64,000 nt of DNA from Myxococcales bacterium (GTDB taxonomy: Bacteria > Myxococcota_A > Polyangia > Polyangiales > Ga0077539), in contig JAAFIF010000020.1 of assembly GCA_013298625.1 (NCBI GenBank), forward strand, positions 1 through 64,000. The letters run 5' to 3'. Made by a program: the position numbers and the translations under genes. Shown piece by piece: positions 27,229 through 36,991 of this stretch. The stretch's first letter is position 1; each line of letters begins with the position of its first letter. The notes beneath the pieces are model-generated. The model did not search any database. It was not told the origin of the DNA and was given only the letters and a program-made list of their open reading frames with translations.

Positions 27229-28301
27229 GAGAGATCGAAGACCTCGCAGAGTTCGACCGGGCGCTCGCCGAGCGGCGAGAGAACATGGTCGTGCAGGGCG
27301 TCGACCTGCGCGCGCGAACGACGGCGCTGGTGTCGCTCGAAGGCGCGCACGTGTTCGTGGGGTGCGCGCTCGAAGCGCCCGCGCTCGCTGCGCTGTTCTC
27401 GCGCGGTCACGTGGTGCTGCCGCCGATCGAGGGGCTGCCGTTTCAGCCGTTTCGGCCGGCGTTGTACACGGCCGACGAGCTGTATCGCGCGCTCGAGCGC
27501 GACTACGAGCAGACGCCAGACTGCGTGGCGTATCGCTGGTATCGCGAGGCGCTCGCGAAGGGAGCGCTGCTCGGGCAGATGGCGATGGCCCTGCACGATC
27601 AGTCCATCACCGACGCGCTCGACGAGCTGCTCGATGGCCGCCGCGTCGCCGCGGTGATGGGCGGTCACAAGATGATGCGCGGGACCGACGAGTACCGCGA
27701 CGCGGTCCTGCTCGGCCGCGCGCTGGCTCGCGCGGGGCTCGTGGTGGCGACCGGCGGAGGCCCTGGCGCGATGGAGGCGGCCAACCTCGGAGCGTTTCTG
27801 TCGGAGCAGCCCGAGGGGGCGGTCGACGAAGCCATCGCGATCTTGTGCGAAGCGAAGGACTTTCACGACTCGATCGGCGCGTGGGCGGCCGCTGGAATGC
27901 GCGTTCGCGAGCGATTTCGCAACGCGAATAGCTCCGTGATCTCTCTCGGAATCCCCACCTGGTACTACGGCCACGAGCCGCCCAACGTCTTCGGCTCGCA
28001 CATCGCCAAGTACTTCTCCAACGCGATCCGCGAGGACGGCTTGCTGCTCCGCGCCGACGCGGGCATCGCGTTCTTGCGCGGCGCAGCGGGGACCGTGCAA
28101 GAGCTCTTTCAAGACGGCGCGCAGAACTACTACGCGGCCAAGGGCAAGGCCGCGAAGGCCGTGCTCGTGGGCAAGACGTATTGGACCGAGACGATGCCGG
28201 CGTGGCCGCTCGTCACGGCGCTGGGGCGCGGGCGCGAGATGGGCGAGAAGCTCTCGCTCGTCGAGACCGTGCACGAGGCGGCCGCGATCCTGACCGGGTG
28301 A
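27225..28301 (+). CDS. LOG-family Rossmann protein
   Basis: A 358-residue protein related to the LOG/TIGR00730 lysine-decarboxylase-like family, members of which cleave nucleoside monophosphates (cytokinin riboside phosphoribohydrolase or PpnN-like). The nucleotide loop is VATGGGPGAMEAANLGAFLS. The catalytic-site motif, GGxGTxxE in the family, reads GAAGTVQELFQ, so the first Gly pair is partly replaced. VMGGHKMMRGTDEYRDAVLL precedes it. An N-terminal region of about 130 residues (VDLRARTTALVSLEGAHVFV) is extra compared with plant LOG proteins, as in PpnN-like members. It is coupled to the esterase upstream. Confidence 0.8.
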   Translation: MREIEDLAEFDRALAERRENMVVQGVDLRARTTALVSLEGAHVFVGCALEAPALAALFSRGHVVLPPIEGLPFQPFRPALYTADELYRALERDYEQTPDCVAYRWYREALAKGALLGQMAMALHDQSITDALDELLDGRRVAAVMGGHKMMRGTDEYRDAVLLGRALARAGLVVATGGGPGAMEAANLGAFLSEQPEGAVDEAIAILCEAKDFHDSIGAWAAAGMRVRERFRNANSSVISLGIPTWYYGHEPPNVFGSHIAKYFSNAIREDGLLLRADAGIAFLRGAAGTVQELFQDGAQNYYAAKGKAAKAVLVGKTYWTETMPAWPLVTALGRGREMGEKLSLVETVHEAAAILTG

Positions 28302-28373
28302 ACCAACGCTCGATCCGCGAGTGCATCACGCGAGGCCCATGCCGTACCATCGCCGGCTCGGAGGCTCTCGACG

Positions 28374-29612
28374 ATGAACGAACTCACGATCAATGGGGCG
28401 CGGCTGTGGCAGTCGCTCATGGACCTCGCGCGCATCGGCGCGACGGCGAAGGGCGGCGTCTGTCGCCTCGCGCTGACGGACCTCGACAAGCAGGGCCGCG
28501 ACCTGGTCGTGAGCTGGGCCAAAGAAGCGGGCCTCTCGATCACGACGGACAAGATCGGCAACGTGTTCATGCGTCGCGCGGGCAAGAACAACGCGCTCGC
28601 GCCGGTCGTGTGCGGCAGCCACATCGACACGCAGCCCACCGGCGGAAAGTTCGATGGAAACTACGGCGTCCTCGCGGGCCTCGAGGTGGTTCGCACGCTC
28701 AACGACAAGGGGATCGAGACCGAGGCGCCCATCGAAGTGGTCTTCTGGACCAACGAAGAGGGCTCGCGGTTCGTCCCGGTGATGATGGGCTCGGGCGTGT
28801 TCGCGGGGGCGTTTTCGCTCGAGACCGCGTATGCGGCGAAGGACACCGCGGGGCGCACAGTGCAGGGCGAGCTCGAGCGCATCGGCTATGTGGGCAGCGA
28901 AGAGCCCGGCAAGCACCCGATCGGAGCGTATTTCGAAGCGCACATCGAGCAGGGGCCGGTGCTCGAAGACGCCGACGTGACGATCGGCGTGGTGAAGGGA
29001 GTCCTGGGGCTGCGTTGGTACGACTGCGTCGTGCACGGAATGGAGGCGCACGCCGGCCCCACTCCGATGCCCCTGCGCAAAGACGCGCTGCAAGTGGCCA
29101 CGAAGATCATGCAAGAGGTCGTGGCGATCGCGCATCGCTATCCCCCATACGGGCGCGGGACGGTGGGGTTCGTCGAAGTGTTTCCGAACAGCCGCAACGT
29201 GATCCCGGGCAGGGTGAAGTTCTCGATTGATTTGCGCAACGTGGACAGCGAGCGGCTCGACGCGATGGACCGCGAAATCCGCGAGTTCATCGACAGCACG
29301 TCGAAGGCCACGGGCCTCGAGATCACGATTCAGCAAGTGTCGTATTTCGCGCCGTGCCCCTTCGAGCAGGGCTGCGTCGACGCGGTCGCCTCGGGCGCCA
29401 AGAAGTTCGGCTACTCGTCGATGGACGTGGTCTCTGGCGCCGGCCACGACGCCGTCTACATGGCCCGCCTGGCCCCCGCCGGGATGATCTTCATCCCGTG
29501 CAAAGACGGGATCAGCCACAACGAGATCGAAGACACTCGGCCCGAGCAGGTCGAAGCTGGCTGCAACGTCCTGCTGCACGCCATGCTCGACCGCGCCAAT
29601 CGCGCTGGCTGA
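28374..29612 (+). CDS. M20-family amidohydrolase (N-carbamoyl-L-amino-acid hydrolase/allantoate amidohydrolase type)
   Basis: A 412-residue zinc-dependent hydrolase of the hydantoinase/carbamoylase group. Metal ligands are in VVCGSHIDTQPTGGKFDGNY (His and bridging Asp), FWTNEEGSRF (Glu pair), EAHIEQGPVLE and the last His in GISHNEIED. The dimerisation domain has HGMEAHAGPTPMPLRKDAL. Substrates in the family include N-carbamoyl amino acids, ureidoglycolate and beta-ureidopropionate; which one applies here cannot be said. No pyrimidine or purine catabolic genes flank it. Confidence 0.92.
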   Translation: MNELTINGARLWQSLMDLARIGATAKGGVCRLALTDLDKQGRDLVVSWAKEAGLSITTDKIGNVFMRRAGKNNALAPVVCGSHIDTQPTGGKFDGNYGVLAGLEVVRTLNDKGIETEAPIEVVFWTNEEGSRFVPVMMGSGVFAGAFSLETAYAAKDTAGRTVQGELERIGYVGSEEPGKHPIGAYFEAHIEQGPVLEDADVTIGVVKGVLGLRWYDCVVHGMEAHAGPTPMPLRKDALQVATKIMQEVVAIAHRYPPYGRGTVGFVEVFPNSRNVIPGRVKFSIDLRNVDSERLDAMDREIREFIDSTSKATGLEITIQQVSYFAPCPFEQGCVDAVASGAKKFGYSSMDVVSGAGHDAVYMARLAPAGMIFIPCKDGISHNEIEDTRPEQVEAGCNVLLHAMLDRANRAG

Positions 29613-29672
29613 GAGCGAGTCGGGGGCGGGAGTGGGCTCGCGTCGTGGGCGCTGGGCGTCAGCGCGGGGCCG

Positions 29673-30023
29673 TCAGGTGCTGCTGCCGCTCGTCCCGCTG
29701 CCAGAGGTGCCCGAGGTGCTCGGGGCGGCTGGCGCGCTGGCGGGGCTCGCGACGGGGGTGGCTGCGGGGGTCGCGCTCGATGAGCTCGAGGCTTCGCTGG
29801 ATAAAGAAGAGCTGGCGCTCGATCCGCCCTTCTTGTTGCTGTTGCCCGAGTACAAGTCTCCGTACCAGCCGCCGCCCTTGAGGATGAAGTTTCCCTGGGT
29901 GATCTGGCGACTGGCCTCTTGCTTGCCGCACTTGAGGCACTCTTTGATCGGGTCTTCGCTCATGCGCTGAACGCGCTCGAACTCGGCCCCGCACGCTGCG
30001 CATCGGTAGTTGTAGGTCGGCAT
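29673..30023 (-). CDS. FmdB-family zinc-ribbon protein with Ser/Ala/Pro-rich tail
   Basis: A 116-residue protein. Residues 1-45 are a canonical FmdB ribbon (MPTYNYRCAACGAEFERVQR, then CLKCGKQEASRQ) with both CxxC pairs. It continues ILKGGGWYGDLYSGNSNKKG, and residues 65-116 are a low-complexity Ser/Ala/Thr/Pro tail. FmdB-like proteins are often annotated as regulators, but the function is unproven. The 243 bp upstream, to the PspA gene end, hold no gene that I can support. Confidence 0.85.
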   Translation of the reverse strand: MPTYNYRCAACGAEFERVQRMSEDPIKECLKCGKQEASRQITQGNFILKGGGWYGDLYSGNSNKKGGSSASSSLSSEASSSSSATPAATPVASPASAPAAPSTSGTSGSGTSGSST

Positions 30024-30266
30024 CGTTCAAACCTGTGATGGTTCTGCCCGGAGCACCATCCGGGCGGAGAATTCTCGCGACAGATAGAGCGAGCCGCCCG
30101 CGCCGTCAACGCGCCTGTGTGAGCCCGCCGCGCATCCGATGGGTTCGCGCCAGGCGCGACCGTCGTGCGAGGCGCCAACGGGTGCTCGCGAGCGTGGGTC
30201 GGTGATCGCTGGTTCGAGGGGGCTTCGCGCGCACGCGGGGCGCTCCCCTCTGCGGTGATGGCGCGA

Positions 30267-31073
<807 letters not shown>

Positions 31074-31098
31074 GTCACCCTCTCTTCACGTGGTGCGG

Positions 31099-31497
31099 TC
31101 AGTTGGTGCGGCCGTCGCCACGGAGGCCGGGCACGTGCTGCGTGGTTGCGAGGCCCATGTCGTCCAACACGGCCTGCAGTTCGTTTTCGTCGAGGTTGGG
31201 AAGCGGCAACGCCGCTTGCAAGTACACGCCGTCGTCTTGGAGGGCGAACGCCGCGTGGAGCAAGCCTGTTCCGTTCAAGCGTAGCAGCTGCTCGAAGAGC
31301 TTCTCGCGCTGCGCGCCGGAGAAGTGCGAGTGGTCGAGCACGTGAAGCGAGAAGAGCACCACGGCGTCTTCGACCTTGATCGCGAGGTTGTGCAGCCCCG
31401 ACGCGTCGTCGGTCACGATGAACATCCCGCCGCCAATGTCCTGAAAGGGAACATCAGCATCCTTCAGAAATCGCTCGACATCTGCGATTGTGCGCAT
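31099..31497 (-). CDS. YbjN-like protein
   Basis: A 132-residue protein with the compact alpha/beta fold of the YbjN/type III chaperone-like group. It opens TIADVERFLKDADVPFQDIG, has the paired strands GMFIVTD and NLAIKVEDAVVLFSLHVLD, then a helix (REKLFEQLLRLNGTGLLHAA), and ends ALPLPNLDENELQAVLDDMG. The family is thought to help or bind other proteins. GGAGG lies upstream of the ATG at 31497. It is first of a two-gene unit with PspA, which suggests a link to membrane stress (inference). Confidence 0.72.
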   Translation of the reverse strand: MRTIADVERFLKDADVPFQDIGGGMFIVTDDASGLHNLAIKVEDAVVLFSLHVLDHSHFSGAQREKLFEQLLRLNGTGLLHAAFALQDDGVYLQAALPLPNLDENELQAVLDDMGLATTQHVPGLRGDGRTN

Positions 31498-31591
31498 GCG
31501 CTACTCGCCTCCTTCGCTCACTCGAAACTGTGGTAGCGGCGGCATGGTAGCACCCGATTCGCCGCGCGCGACGCAGTTTGTCCGAGGGCCT

Positions 31592-32401
31592 TCAAGCCCT
31601 CGTGCGAAACACGCTCCGCGTGGAGTTTCCCAGGGTCTCGATCGCGACGCGCCGCGGGAGCAAGCGCTCCATGGCCGCGTACGCGAGCTTGTTCCACACG
31701 CCTGCGATGATCGACGGGCGGCGGCCGAGCGCGCTCAGCGCTTCGCGCGCGACGTCGTCTGGCTCCATCACCGGCGGAGCGAAGCGCATCGGCGCTCCAC
31801 CCGCCCGCAGCCACCCCGGCGTCCGCGTCGCGCCCGCGCACACGCCGAGCACGTCCACCCCGTGATCGCGAAGTTCGTCCCACAGCGATTCGGCCAACAC
31901 CAGGTCGAACGCCTTCGTGGCTGCATACGTCGAGAACAGCGCGGATCCCTGCCGGCCGGCGAGCGACGACATCAACACGATCGCGCCCTTCTTTCGCGCG
32001 ACCATCCTCGGCGCCATGGCGTCGATCAACCACAGCGGCGCGCGGCAGTTCACCGCCAACGCCTTCATCTTCTCGTCCCTCCCCACCTTCAAAAACTCCC
32101 CAAACGGAACGACCGCCGCGTTGCACACCAGCACCCCCACCTCGCGCTCGTCCGCGATCGCGCACAGCGCCTCGAGCGAGCGCTCGTCGCTCAAGTCCCC
32201 GACGACGGTCTCGACCGTGACCGCAAATTCTCTGGCGAGCTCTCTCGCCACGGACTCCAACGGCTGCGCCTTCTCTGCGCTCAACACCAGGTCGTGCCCC
32301 GCCATCGCCAGCCGCCGCGCAAACGCCAGCCCGATCCCTTCGGATCCGCCCGCCACCATCGCCCAGCGTCCGTACTTCTCTCGCCCGCTCGTCGCTCTCA
32401 C
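31592..32401 (-). CDS. Short-chain dehydrogenase/reductase
   Basis: A 269-residue classical SDR. The NAD(P) loop is GRWAMVAGGSEGIGLAFARR. The structural motif LVCNAAVVPFG corresponds to NAAG (NAAV here), the active site is VLMSSLAGRQGSALFSTYAATKAFD with Ser, Tyr and Lys, and the loop after it is VCAGATRTPGW. The C-terminal part suggests the YqjQ/DltE-like group. The start is uncertain. GTG 32401 puts the Rossmann loop near the N-terminus; ATG 32539 would add 46 residues and abut the divergent lipoprotein gene. The substrate is unknown. Confidence 0.82.
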   Translation of the reverse strand: MRATSGREKYGRWAMVAGGSEGIGLAFARRLAMAGHDLVLSAEKAQPLESVARELAREFAVTVETVVGDLSDERSLEALCAIADEREVGVLVCNAAVVPFGEFLKVGRDEKMKALAVNCRAPLWLIDAMAPRMVARKKGAIVLMSSLAGRQGSALFSTYAATKAFDLVLAESLWDELRDHGVDVLGVCAGATRTPGWLRAGGAPMRFAPPVMEPDDVAREALSALGRRPSIIAGVWNKLAYAAMERLLPRRVAIETLGNSTRSVFRTRA

Positions 32402-32543
32402 AGCAGCGCACGGTACTGCATCGCTCCGTCGCTCCGTTGGACCTTCGTGAGCACCGATCGCCCCAATTCCCGCGCTACCTTCACGCTCGCTGCAGGAAGA
32501 GCCTTCGTCCTCGCGTTCGTTCGTCCTCCGCTCAACCATCGCC

Positions 32544-33380
32544 ATGAGACTCCCCTCGACGTTCGCGCTCGTCGCGCTCTTCGCCTGCAACCCTCCCGCT
32601 GCGACCACGGCCCCCGGCGCGCGCAGCGCTCAGGCCGAGCCCGGCCGCTCAGCGGGAGCCTCCGTTGCGCTCGCCGACGTCGCCCTCGTCGACGCGACCG
32701 CCGCCCTGCAAGACGCACCTTCGTCGCTCGCCCAGCGCCCGACGCCCGACGCCGCGCCGCTCGCCCTCGACGCCGCGACCGACGCCACTCCACCCGCGGA
32801 CGACACCGACCGCGATCGCCCAGCGAGCTTCTCGTCCCCAGCTTCGCTCGCAGAGCTCGCACGCGACCCGCGCTGGCACCCCGAGCGCGCCGTCTCCGAG
32901 CCCGTCGAAGACCCGCTCGCCTGCGCGTTCGCCACCAGCTCGCAGTCCTGCGTCAGCGAGCCCTGTCACGAGGGCGTCGGCGAGCCGTGTCGCGCCCAAT
33001 GTGCACGCACATGCACGCGTTGCGACGCGAGCTGCCGCCCGTCCTGCGTCGCCTGTCACCGCGCGTGCACCACGGACGCGTGCCGGATGGACTGCGCGCG
33101 CACGTGCGCGGGCTGCCTCGACGGCTGCCGCGCCGCCAAGGATCGCTGCGTTTCTGGCCCGTGCACGCGGCGACAAGAGGCGTGCTTTCGCGAGTTCGGC
33201 CGAGGCTTCGTCAGCCAGTGTCTGCCACATTGCCGCGAGTGCTACGCCCAGTGCGAGCAGCGCGAGGACACGTACCCGTGCATCAACCGCTGCGCCCGCG
33301 CCCGGTGTTCTGCCTCGCAGACGGGCTTCTGCGTGATGGTTGGGCCCCGCGATCCCCTCGCGCCCACCGAAGGCTCGTGA
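32544..33380 (+). CDS. Cysteine-rich lipoprotein, function unknown
   Basis: A 278-residue protein with a short lipoprotein signal (MRLPSTFALVALFAC). Residues about 20-115 are an Ala/Asp/Pro-rich linker. Residues about 120-270 hold roughly 27 cysteines spaced in CxxC and CxxxC patterns (CRAQCARTCTRCDASCRPSC; CARTCAGCLDGC; CLPHCRECYAQCEQ). This points to a dense disulfide domain outside the inner membrane, or a metal-binding surface. Histidines are few, so it is not a c-type cytochrome. I do not recognise the family. It starts divergent from the SDR gene and converges on the bactofilin gene. Confidence 0.75.
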   Translation: MRLPSTFALVALFACNPPAATTAPGARSAQAEPGRSAGASVALADVALVDATAALQDAPSSLAQRPTPDAAPLALDAATDATPPADDTDRDRPASFSSPASLAELARDPRWHPERAVSEPVEDPLACAFATSSQSCVSEPCHEGVGEPCRAQCARTCTRCDASCRPSCVACHRACTTDACRMDCARTCAGCLDGCRAAKDRCVSGPCTRRQEACFREFGRGFVSQCLPHCRECYAQCEQREDTYPCINRCARARCSASQTGFCVMVGPRDPLAPTEGS

Positions 33381-33384
33381 GCGC

Positions 33385-33756
33385 TCAGCCCTCGGCGATC
33401 GCGTCGTCGACGGGGCCCATGCGCACAGAGCCCTCGATCGCCGCGCCCTTCTCGATCGAGACCTCGGGGGCCGCGAGCGAGCCGAACACCTTGGCCGACG
33501 CGTACACCTCGATGCTCTCGGTCGCGCGGATCGTCCCCCGCAGGACGCCGCCGCGCACGATGAGCACGCGCACCGTCACCGTCGCGTCCACGTCGGCGCC
33601 GTCGCCCAACACCAAGACGCCGTCCGAGCGGACTTCGCCCTGAAATTTTCCGTCGATTCGCGTGCGGCCATCGAAGACCAGCTTGCCTTCGAAGCTCGTC
33701 CCGCGGCCGAGCAGCGTGTCGAGCTCGAGCACGGGCTCTTCGTCGAGGTCACTCAT
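33385..33756 (-). CDS. Bactofilin
   Basis: A 123-residue polymer-forming cytoskeletal protein (DUF583). A short acidic N-terminus is followed by about 95 residues of right-handed beta-helix rungs: TSFEGKLVFDGRTRIDGKFQ, GEVRSDGVLVLGDGADVDAT, VLIVRGGVLRGTIRATESIE and VEIEKGA-like VSIEKGAAIEGSVRM. Bactofilins form filaments at the membrane; myxobacterial members affect cell shape and chromosome placement. The start MSDLDEEP at 33756 is preferred over an upstream extension with Cys and Arg. No M23 peptidase, a frequent partner, is next to it. Confidence 0.92.
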   Translation of the reverse strand: MSDLDEEPVLELDTLLGRGTSFEGKLVFDGRTRIDGKFQGEVRSDGVLVLGDGADVDATVTVRVLIVRGGVLRGTIRATESIEVYASAKVFGSLAAPEVSIEKGAAIEGSVRMGPVDDAIAEG

Positions 33757-33857
33757 CGCGGTCTGTGCGCGTGCATAGCACACGGGCGCGAGAAGCGTGC
33801 ATGACGGTATCTCGTCACTGGTGCCAACGGATTGGCGCTCGCGCTACGCTTCGCGTC

Positions 33858-34412
33858 GTGAAGAGCGAAGACGACTCGATGGCCGAGCGGCTCGCGCGCA
33901 ACGTGCGCGCGCTGCGAGAGGCGAGGGGCATCACGCAAGTGCAGGCGGCGAAGGCCGCGGACGTCCCGCGCGCGACGTGGGGGCACCTCGAGTCGGGGAC
34001 GGCCAACCCCACGCTCAACGTGCTGCGTCGCGTGTCGCAAGCGCTGCAAGTGACGATCGAAGAGCTCGTCGCGCCGCCGAGGGAGTCCGCGAAGAAGTTT
34101 ACGGCGGACGAGCTCCCGGTGCGGGGCAGCGCGCTGGCCAAGGTGCGCTCGATCGTCCCAGAGCCGCTGAGCGGAGTGCAGTTCGAGCGCATCGAGCTCG
34201 CGGCGCGGGCGAGGTTTACGGGCGTTCCGCATCGAGGGGGGACGCGAGAGTTCTTGGCGTGCGAGTCCGGCGCGATCGCGGTCTTTCTCGGCGGAGAAAA
34301 GTGGGCCCTCTCTGCGGGTGAAGTGCTCTGCTTTCGCGGCGATCAACGGCACAGCTACGTCAACGAAGGCGCCGAGCGCGCCGTCGGGTTCAGCGTCGTC
34401 GTGATCGGCTAG
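33858..34412 (+). CDS. XRE-family regulator with C-terminal cupin
   Basis: A 184-residue transcription factor. Residues about 8-65 are an XRE helix-turn-helix (LARNVRALREARGITQVQAA, then PRATWGHLESGTANPTLNVL). Residues about 105-180 are a cupin (GTREFLACESGAIAVFLGGE, then LSAGEVLCFRGDQRHSYVNE). This build is seen in regulators that bind a small ligand. GTG 33858 is used; ATG 33879 (MAERLARN) is the alternative. It is divergent from the bactofilin gene, with about 100 bp between the starts. Targets are unknown. Confidence 0.88.
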   Translation: MKSEDDSMAERLARNVRALREARGITQVQAAKAADVPRATWGHLESGTANPTLNVLRRVSQALQVTIEELVAPPRESAKKFTADELPVRGSALAKVRSIVPEPLSGVQFERIELAARARFTGVPHRGGTREFLACESGAIAVFLGGEKWALSAGEVLCFRGDQRHSYVNEGAERAVGFSVVVIG

Positions 34413-34440
34413 CGCGCGCGCGGCTCGGTCACGGGGCCGG

Positions 34441-35187
34441 TCAATCAGCGTCGGGGTCGATGCCCAACGCTCGCAGCTTGTCCGCGAGGCGTCGGGCTCT
34501 CTCTGTCTCGCTGTCCGCGCGGTCTTTCTCTCGCTCCGCGCGCTCTTTCTCTCGCTCCGCGCGCTCTTCGCCCGTCTCGATCAAGCGCCCTTCGCTGTCG
34601 ACCCAGCGCAGCCACGCGTCTTCTCGGGCTTCGAAGGTGCCTCTCCACAGCGCGAGGCCAAGCTCGAGCTTGTCGAACCACGCGTGCTTGAGCAGCTCGT
34701 ACTCCCCCTCGCGCAGCGCGAAGCACTGCAGCGTCGTGTCCGAGAGCTGATGCTGTGGATCGAAGACAACGTAGTACGCGACCGAGGCGCGCGCGTACTG
34801 CCGGAGCTTCGCGCTCAGCTCGAGCCCCGCTCGGTCCGAGACGATCTCGACCGCGATCTCTGGCGGCTTGCCGAACTCCCACGTGAGGTAGCAGCGGTTG
34901 CGCTTCTCCCACCAATCCGCGGGCAGCTCGACGTCGAGGCTCACCATCACGTCCGGGACGACCGGCGGACGATGAATCGCGCTGTACAAGCCCACGTTCG
35001 CGGCGGCGACGAACGAGACGCCGCCGGGGGCCTTCCACGACGCGTACAGAGATTGCGTGAGGAGCCGCTGAGCCTTCTCCGACGCCCAATTGTCCACAGC
35101 CGCCCCGTCCTCTGTGATCAGCTTCGAGACGTCGGGTTCGGGAAGCGAAGCGACTCGCGTTGCCGTGGAGTCTCCGACGTCTGCCAT
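34441..35187 (-). CDS. Uma2-family (DUF820) nuclease-fold protein with charged C-terminal helix
   Basis: A 248-residue protein of the Uma2 family, which shares the PD-(D/E)xK core. Visible core: VVPDVMVSLDVELPADWW, then WEFGKPPEIAVEIVSDRAG (E-V-S context) and LSAKLRQYARASVAYYVVFD. The C-terminal 45 residues are a repeat of ERAEREK and related units, predicted as a coiled helix. These proteins are common in cyanobacteria and myxobacteria and have no proven role. The ATG at 35187 is chosen to exclude an Arg-rich upstream stretch. It converges on the XRE gene with 28 bp between. Confidence 0.83.
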   Translation of the reverse strand: MADVGDSTATRVASLPEPDVSKLITEDGAAVDNWASEKAQRLLTQSLYASWKAPGGVSFVAAANVGLYSAIHRPPVVPDVMVSLDVELPADWWEKRNRCYLTWEFGKPPEIAVEIVSDRAGLELSAKLRQYARASVAYYVVFDPQHQLSDTTLQCFALREGEYELLKHAWFDKLELGLALWRGTFEAREDAWLRWVDSEGRLIETGEERAEREKERAEREKDRADSETERARRLADKLRALGIDPDAD

Positions 35188-35391
35188 CGCGATCACGGAT
35201 CGTAGCACCAAAGCTCCTGCGCTCGATCGCCGCTGCCGTTGGCCTCCGGCCCTGAGCGGCCATTCGCGCCGTCCACGGAGACGCCGTCGCCGACGCTTCG
35301 ATCGGCGTTCTGTCTTCTCGGTCGCGAGCGCGCACACGAAATCATCGCGGGTTTCTTGGACCTACATTTCCCGCCACTGACACTACGGCCT

Positions 35392-36969
35392 ATGCGCCGT
35401 GTGAAACGCTCTGCCTCGATCTCGCTCGCCTCGATCGCCGTCGCCTCGATCGCGCCCTCCGCGAGCGCGCAGGTGACCTTCACGCCCGCCGCCGAAATCG
35501 CGCGCTCGCCGTCGCTCTCGGGCGTGACGTTTACGCCGGGCGCGCGAGGACCCGCTGAAAACGCAGCGCGAACGGCGCCCACGACCGTCGTCGCTCGCGC
35601 CGAAGAGCCCGCGCCGACGCCCAACGCGCGGACCGAGAGCGCCCCGACGCAGGACAATCCTTGCGCTCAACAGCAGCGCGCGGTCGCCGCCCCTGTGAGC
35701 GACGCGCGAACAGCGCACGTGGCCACCCCAGAGCCCGTTCGAGAGGCGCCCGCCAGGGTCGAGCCGCTGCGCGTGGTCGATCCTCCGCGCGAGGTGATCG
35801 AGCCCCGCGAAGACAGCGCGACGTCGTGCTCGTTGGTGCACGGCGTAGAGGAGCTCTCGCTCGATGAATCCACGTCGAGCCGAGACGCGTCGCAGCGCGC
35901 GTTGGAGCTCTCGCTCGCTTCGTTTGGCCGCGACGTGGTCGCGCTCGTCACGCTGGGCCGCAACGGAACGGGCCGCGACGGCATGACCTTCTCGCAGTCG
36001 CGCCTCGCGTATTTCGCCGCAGATCGACCGGCGACCGTCTCGCGCGCGCCGGGCTTCGAGCCTGGTGCTGTCGTCGCGCTCGGGCCCGAGGGAAACATCT
36101 TCGTCCTCTCGTCTCCGCGCTTCGACGTGCGCCATCAGCGCGCGGCGCAGGACCTCGAGCTCACCGTCCTCGACCCGCGCGGCGCGGTGAGAGTCGCGCG
36201 TCGCGCCATCGAGTCGACCCGCGGAATGTCCATCGACTCGGCGCCCGTCGCGTGGCGCGGCGGCCTCGCGGTGGTCCTCGGCGAGAGCACGGTCACGGGC
36301 GTCGAGCGCGTGTTCGGCCCTGTTCGCGAGCGGGTGTTTACGTTTGCGCTCGACGGCTCGCCGCGGGTCGCGCCGTGGGTGCTCACGGACGCGCAGAGCC
36401 CTGACGCGGTCGGGCGGTTTCGCGTGGGGCTCGGGCGAATCGCTGGCGGAGACGCGCTGGCGGCGGTCTTCAGCGACGGACGATCATTGCAGGTGCGTCG
36501 CTTCGCAGGGGGCGCCCCGAGCGAGGCTCCATCGCGCGTCTTCGACGGCCACGCGTGGGCGCCCGAGGTCTCGCACGACGGCGCGTCGCTCATCTTTCGC
36601 GAAGGCGGAACAGACGGCCGCCCCGTCCGCCTGCGCGTGGCCCGCTGGGACGGCGCCAACCCCATGGACGTCGGCCAGGGCTGGGAGCCGCTCGCGTCCG
36701 TGCACCGCGGCCGCGTCCTCGTCGCCGGCGCCCTGGTCGCCACGGACGACGGCCGCCGCACGACGGCGCTCTTCACCGAGGGCACGGGCCGCGAGCGCCC
36801 GCGGGTGATCGTGGCTCCGACCGGCGCGCACGCGCGGCTCGACGACGCGGTGGACGTCGCGATGGCCCCGACCGACGACGGCGCGCTGCTCGCGTGGATC
36901 GAGAGCGCAGAGCGCGCGCAGCCCGACGCGCCGCGGCGCCTCGCCTACGCCCGCGTGCGCTGCCGCTGA
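35392..36969 (+). CDS. Secreted propeller-like protein, function unknown
   Basis: A 525-residue protein with a clear signal peptide (ISLASIAVASIAPSASAQ, cleavage after ASA). Residues about 28-150 are a Pro/Ala/Thr-rich disordered region with two internal copies of VTFTPxA/G. From residue 155 on there are beta-rich repeats such as ELSLASFGRDVVALVTLGRN, GAVVALGPEGNIFVLSSPRF, HAWAPEVSHDGASLIFREGG and AMAPTDDGALLAWIESAERA, suggesting a beta-propeller. It is probably periplasmic or secreted. I recognise no family. It is divergent from the Uma2 gene, with about 200 bp of shared upstream DNA. Confidence 0.7.
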   Translation: MRRVKRSASISLASIAVASIAPSASAQVTFTPAAEIARSPSLSGVTFTPGARGPAENAARTAPTTVVARAEEPAPTPNARTESAPTQDNPCAQQQRAVAAPVSDARTAHVATPEPVREAPARVEPLRVVDPPREVIEPREDSATSCSLVHGVEELSLDESTSSRDASQRALELSLASFGRDVVALVTLGRNGTGRDGMTFSQSRLAYFAADRPATVSRAPGFEPGAVVALGPEGNIFVLSSPRFDVRHQRAAQDLELTVLDPRGAVRVARRAIESTRGMSIDSAPVAWRGGLAVVLGESTVTGVERVFGPVRERVFTFALDGSPRVAPWVLTDAQSPDAVGRFRVGLGRIAGGDALAAVFSDGRSLQVRRFAGGAPSEAPSRVFDGHAWAPEVSHDGASLIFREGGTDGRPVRLRVARWDGANPMDVGQGWEPLASVHRGRVLVAGALVATDDGRRTTALFTEGTGRERPRVIVAPTGAHARLDDAVDVAMAPTDDGALLAWIESAERAQPDAPRRLAYARVRCR

Positions 36970-36991
36970 GCACACGAATTCAAGCGCTGGC

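Noticed and set aside
30024..30266. Small gene in the gap between the FmdB and PspA genes
   Set aside because: The frames are short with no ribosome site or motif; I see nothing supportable there.
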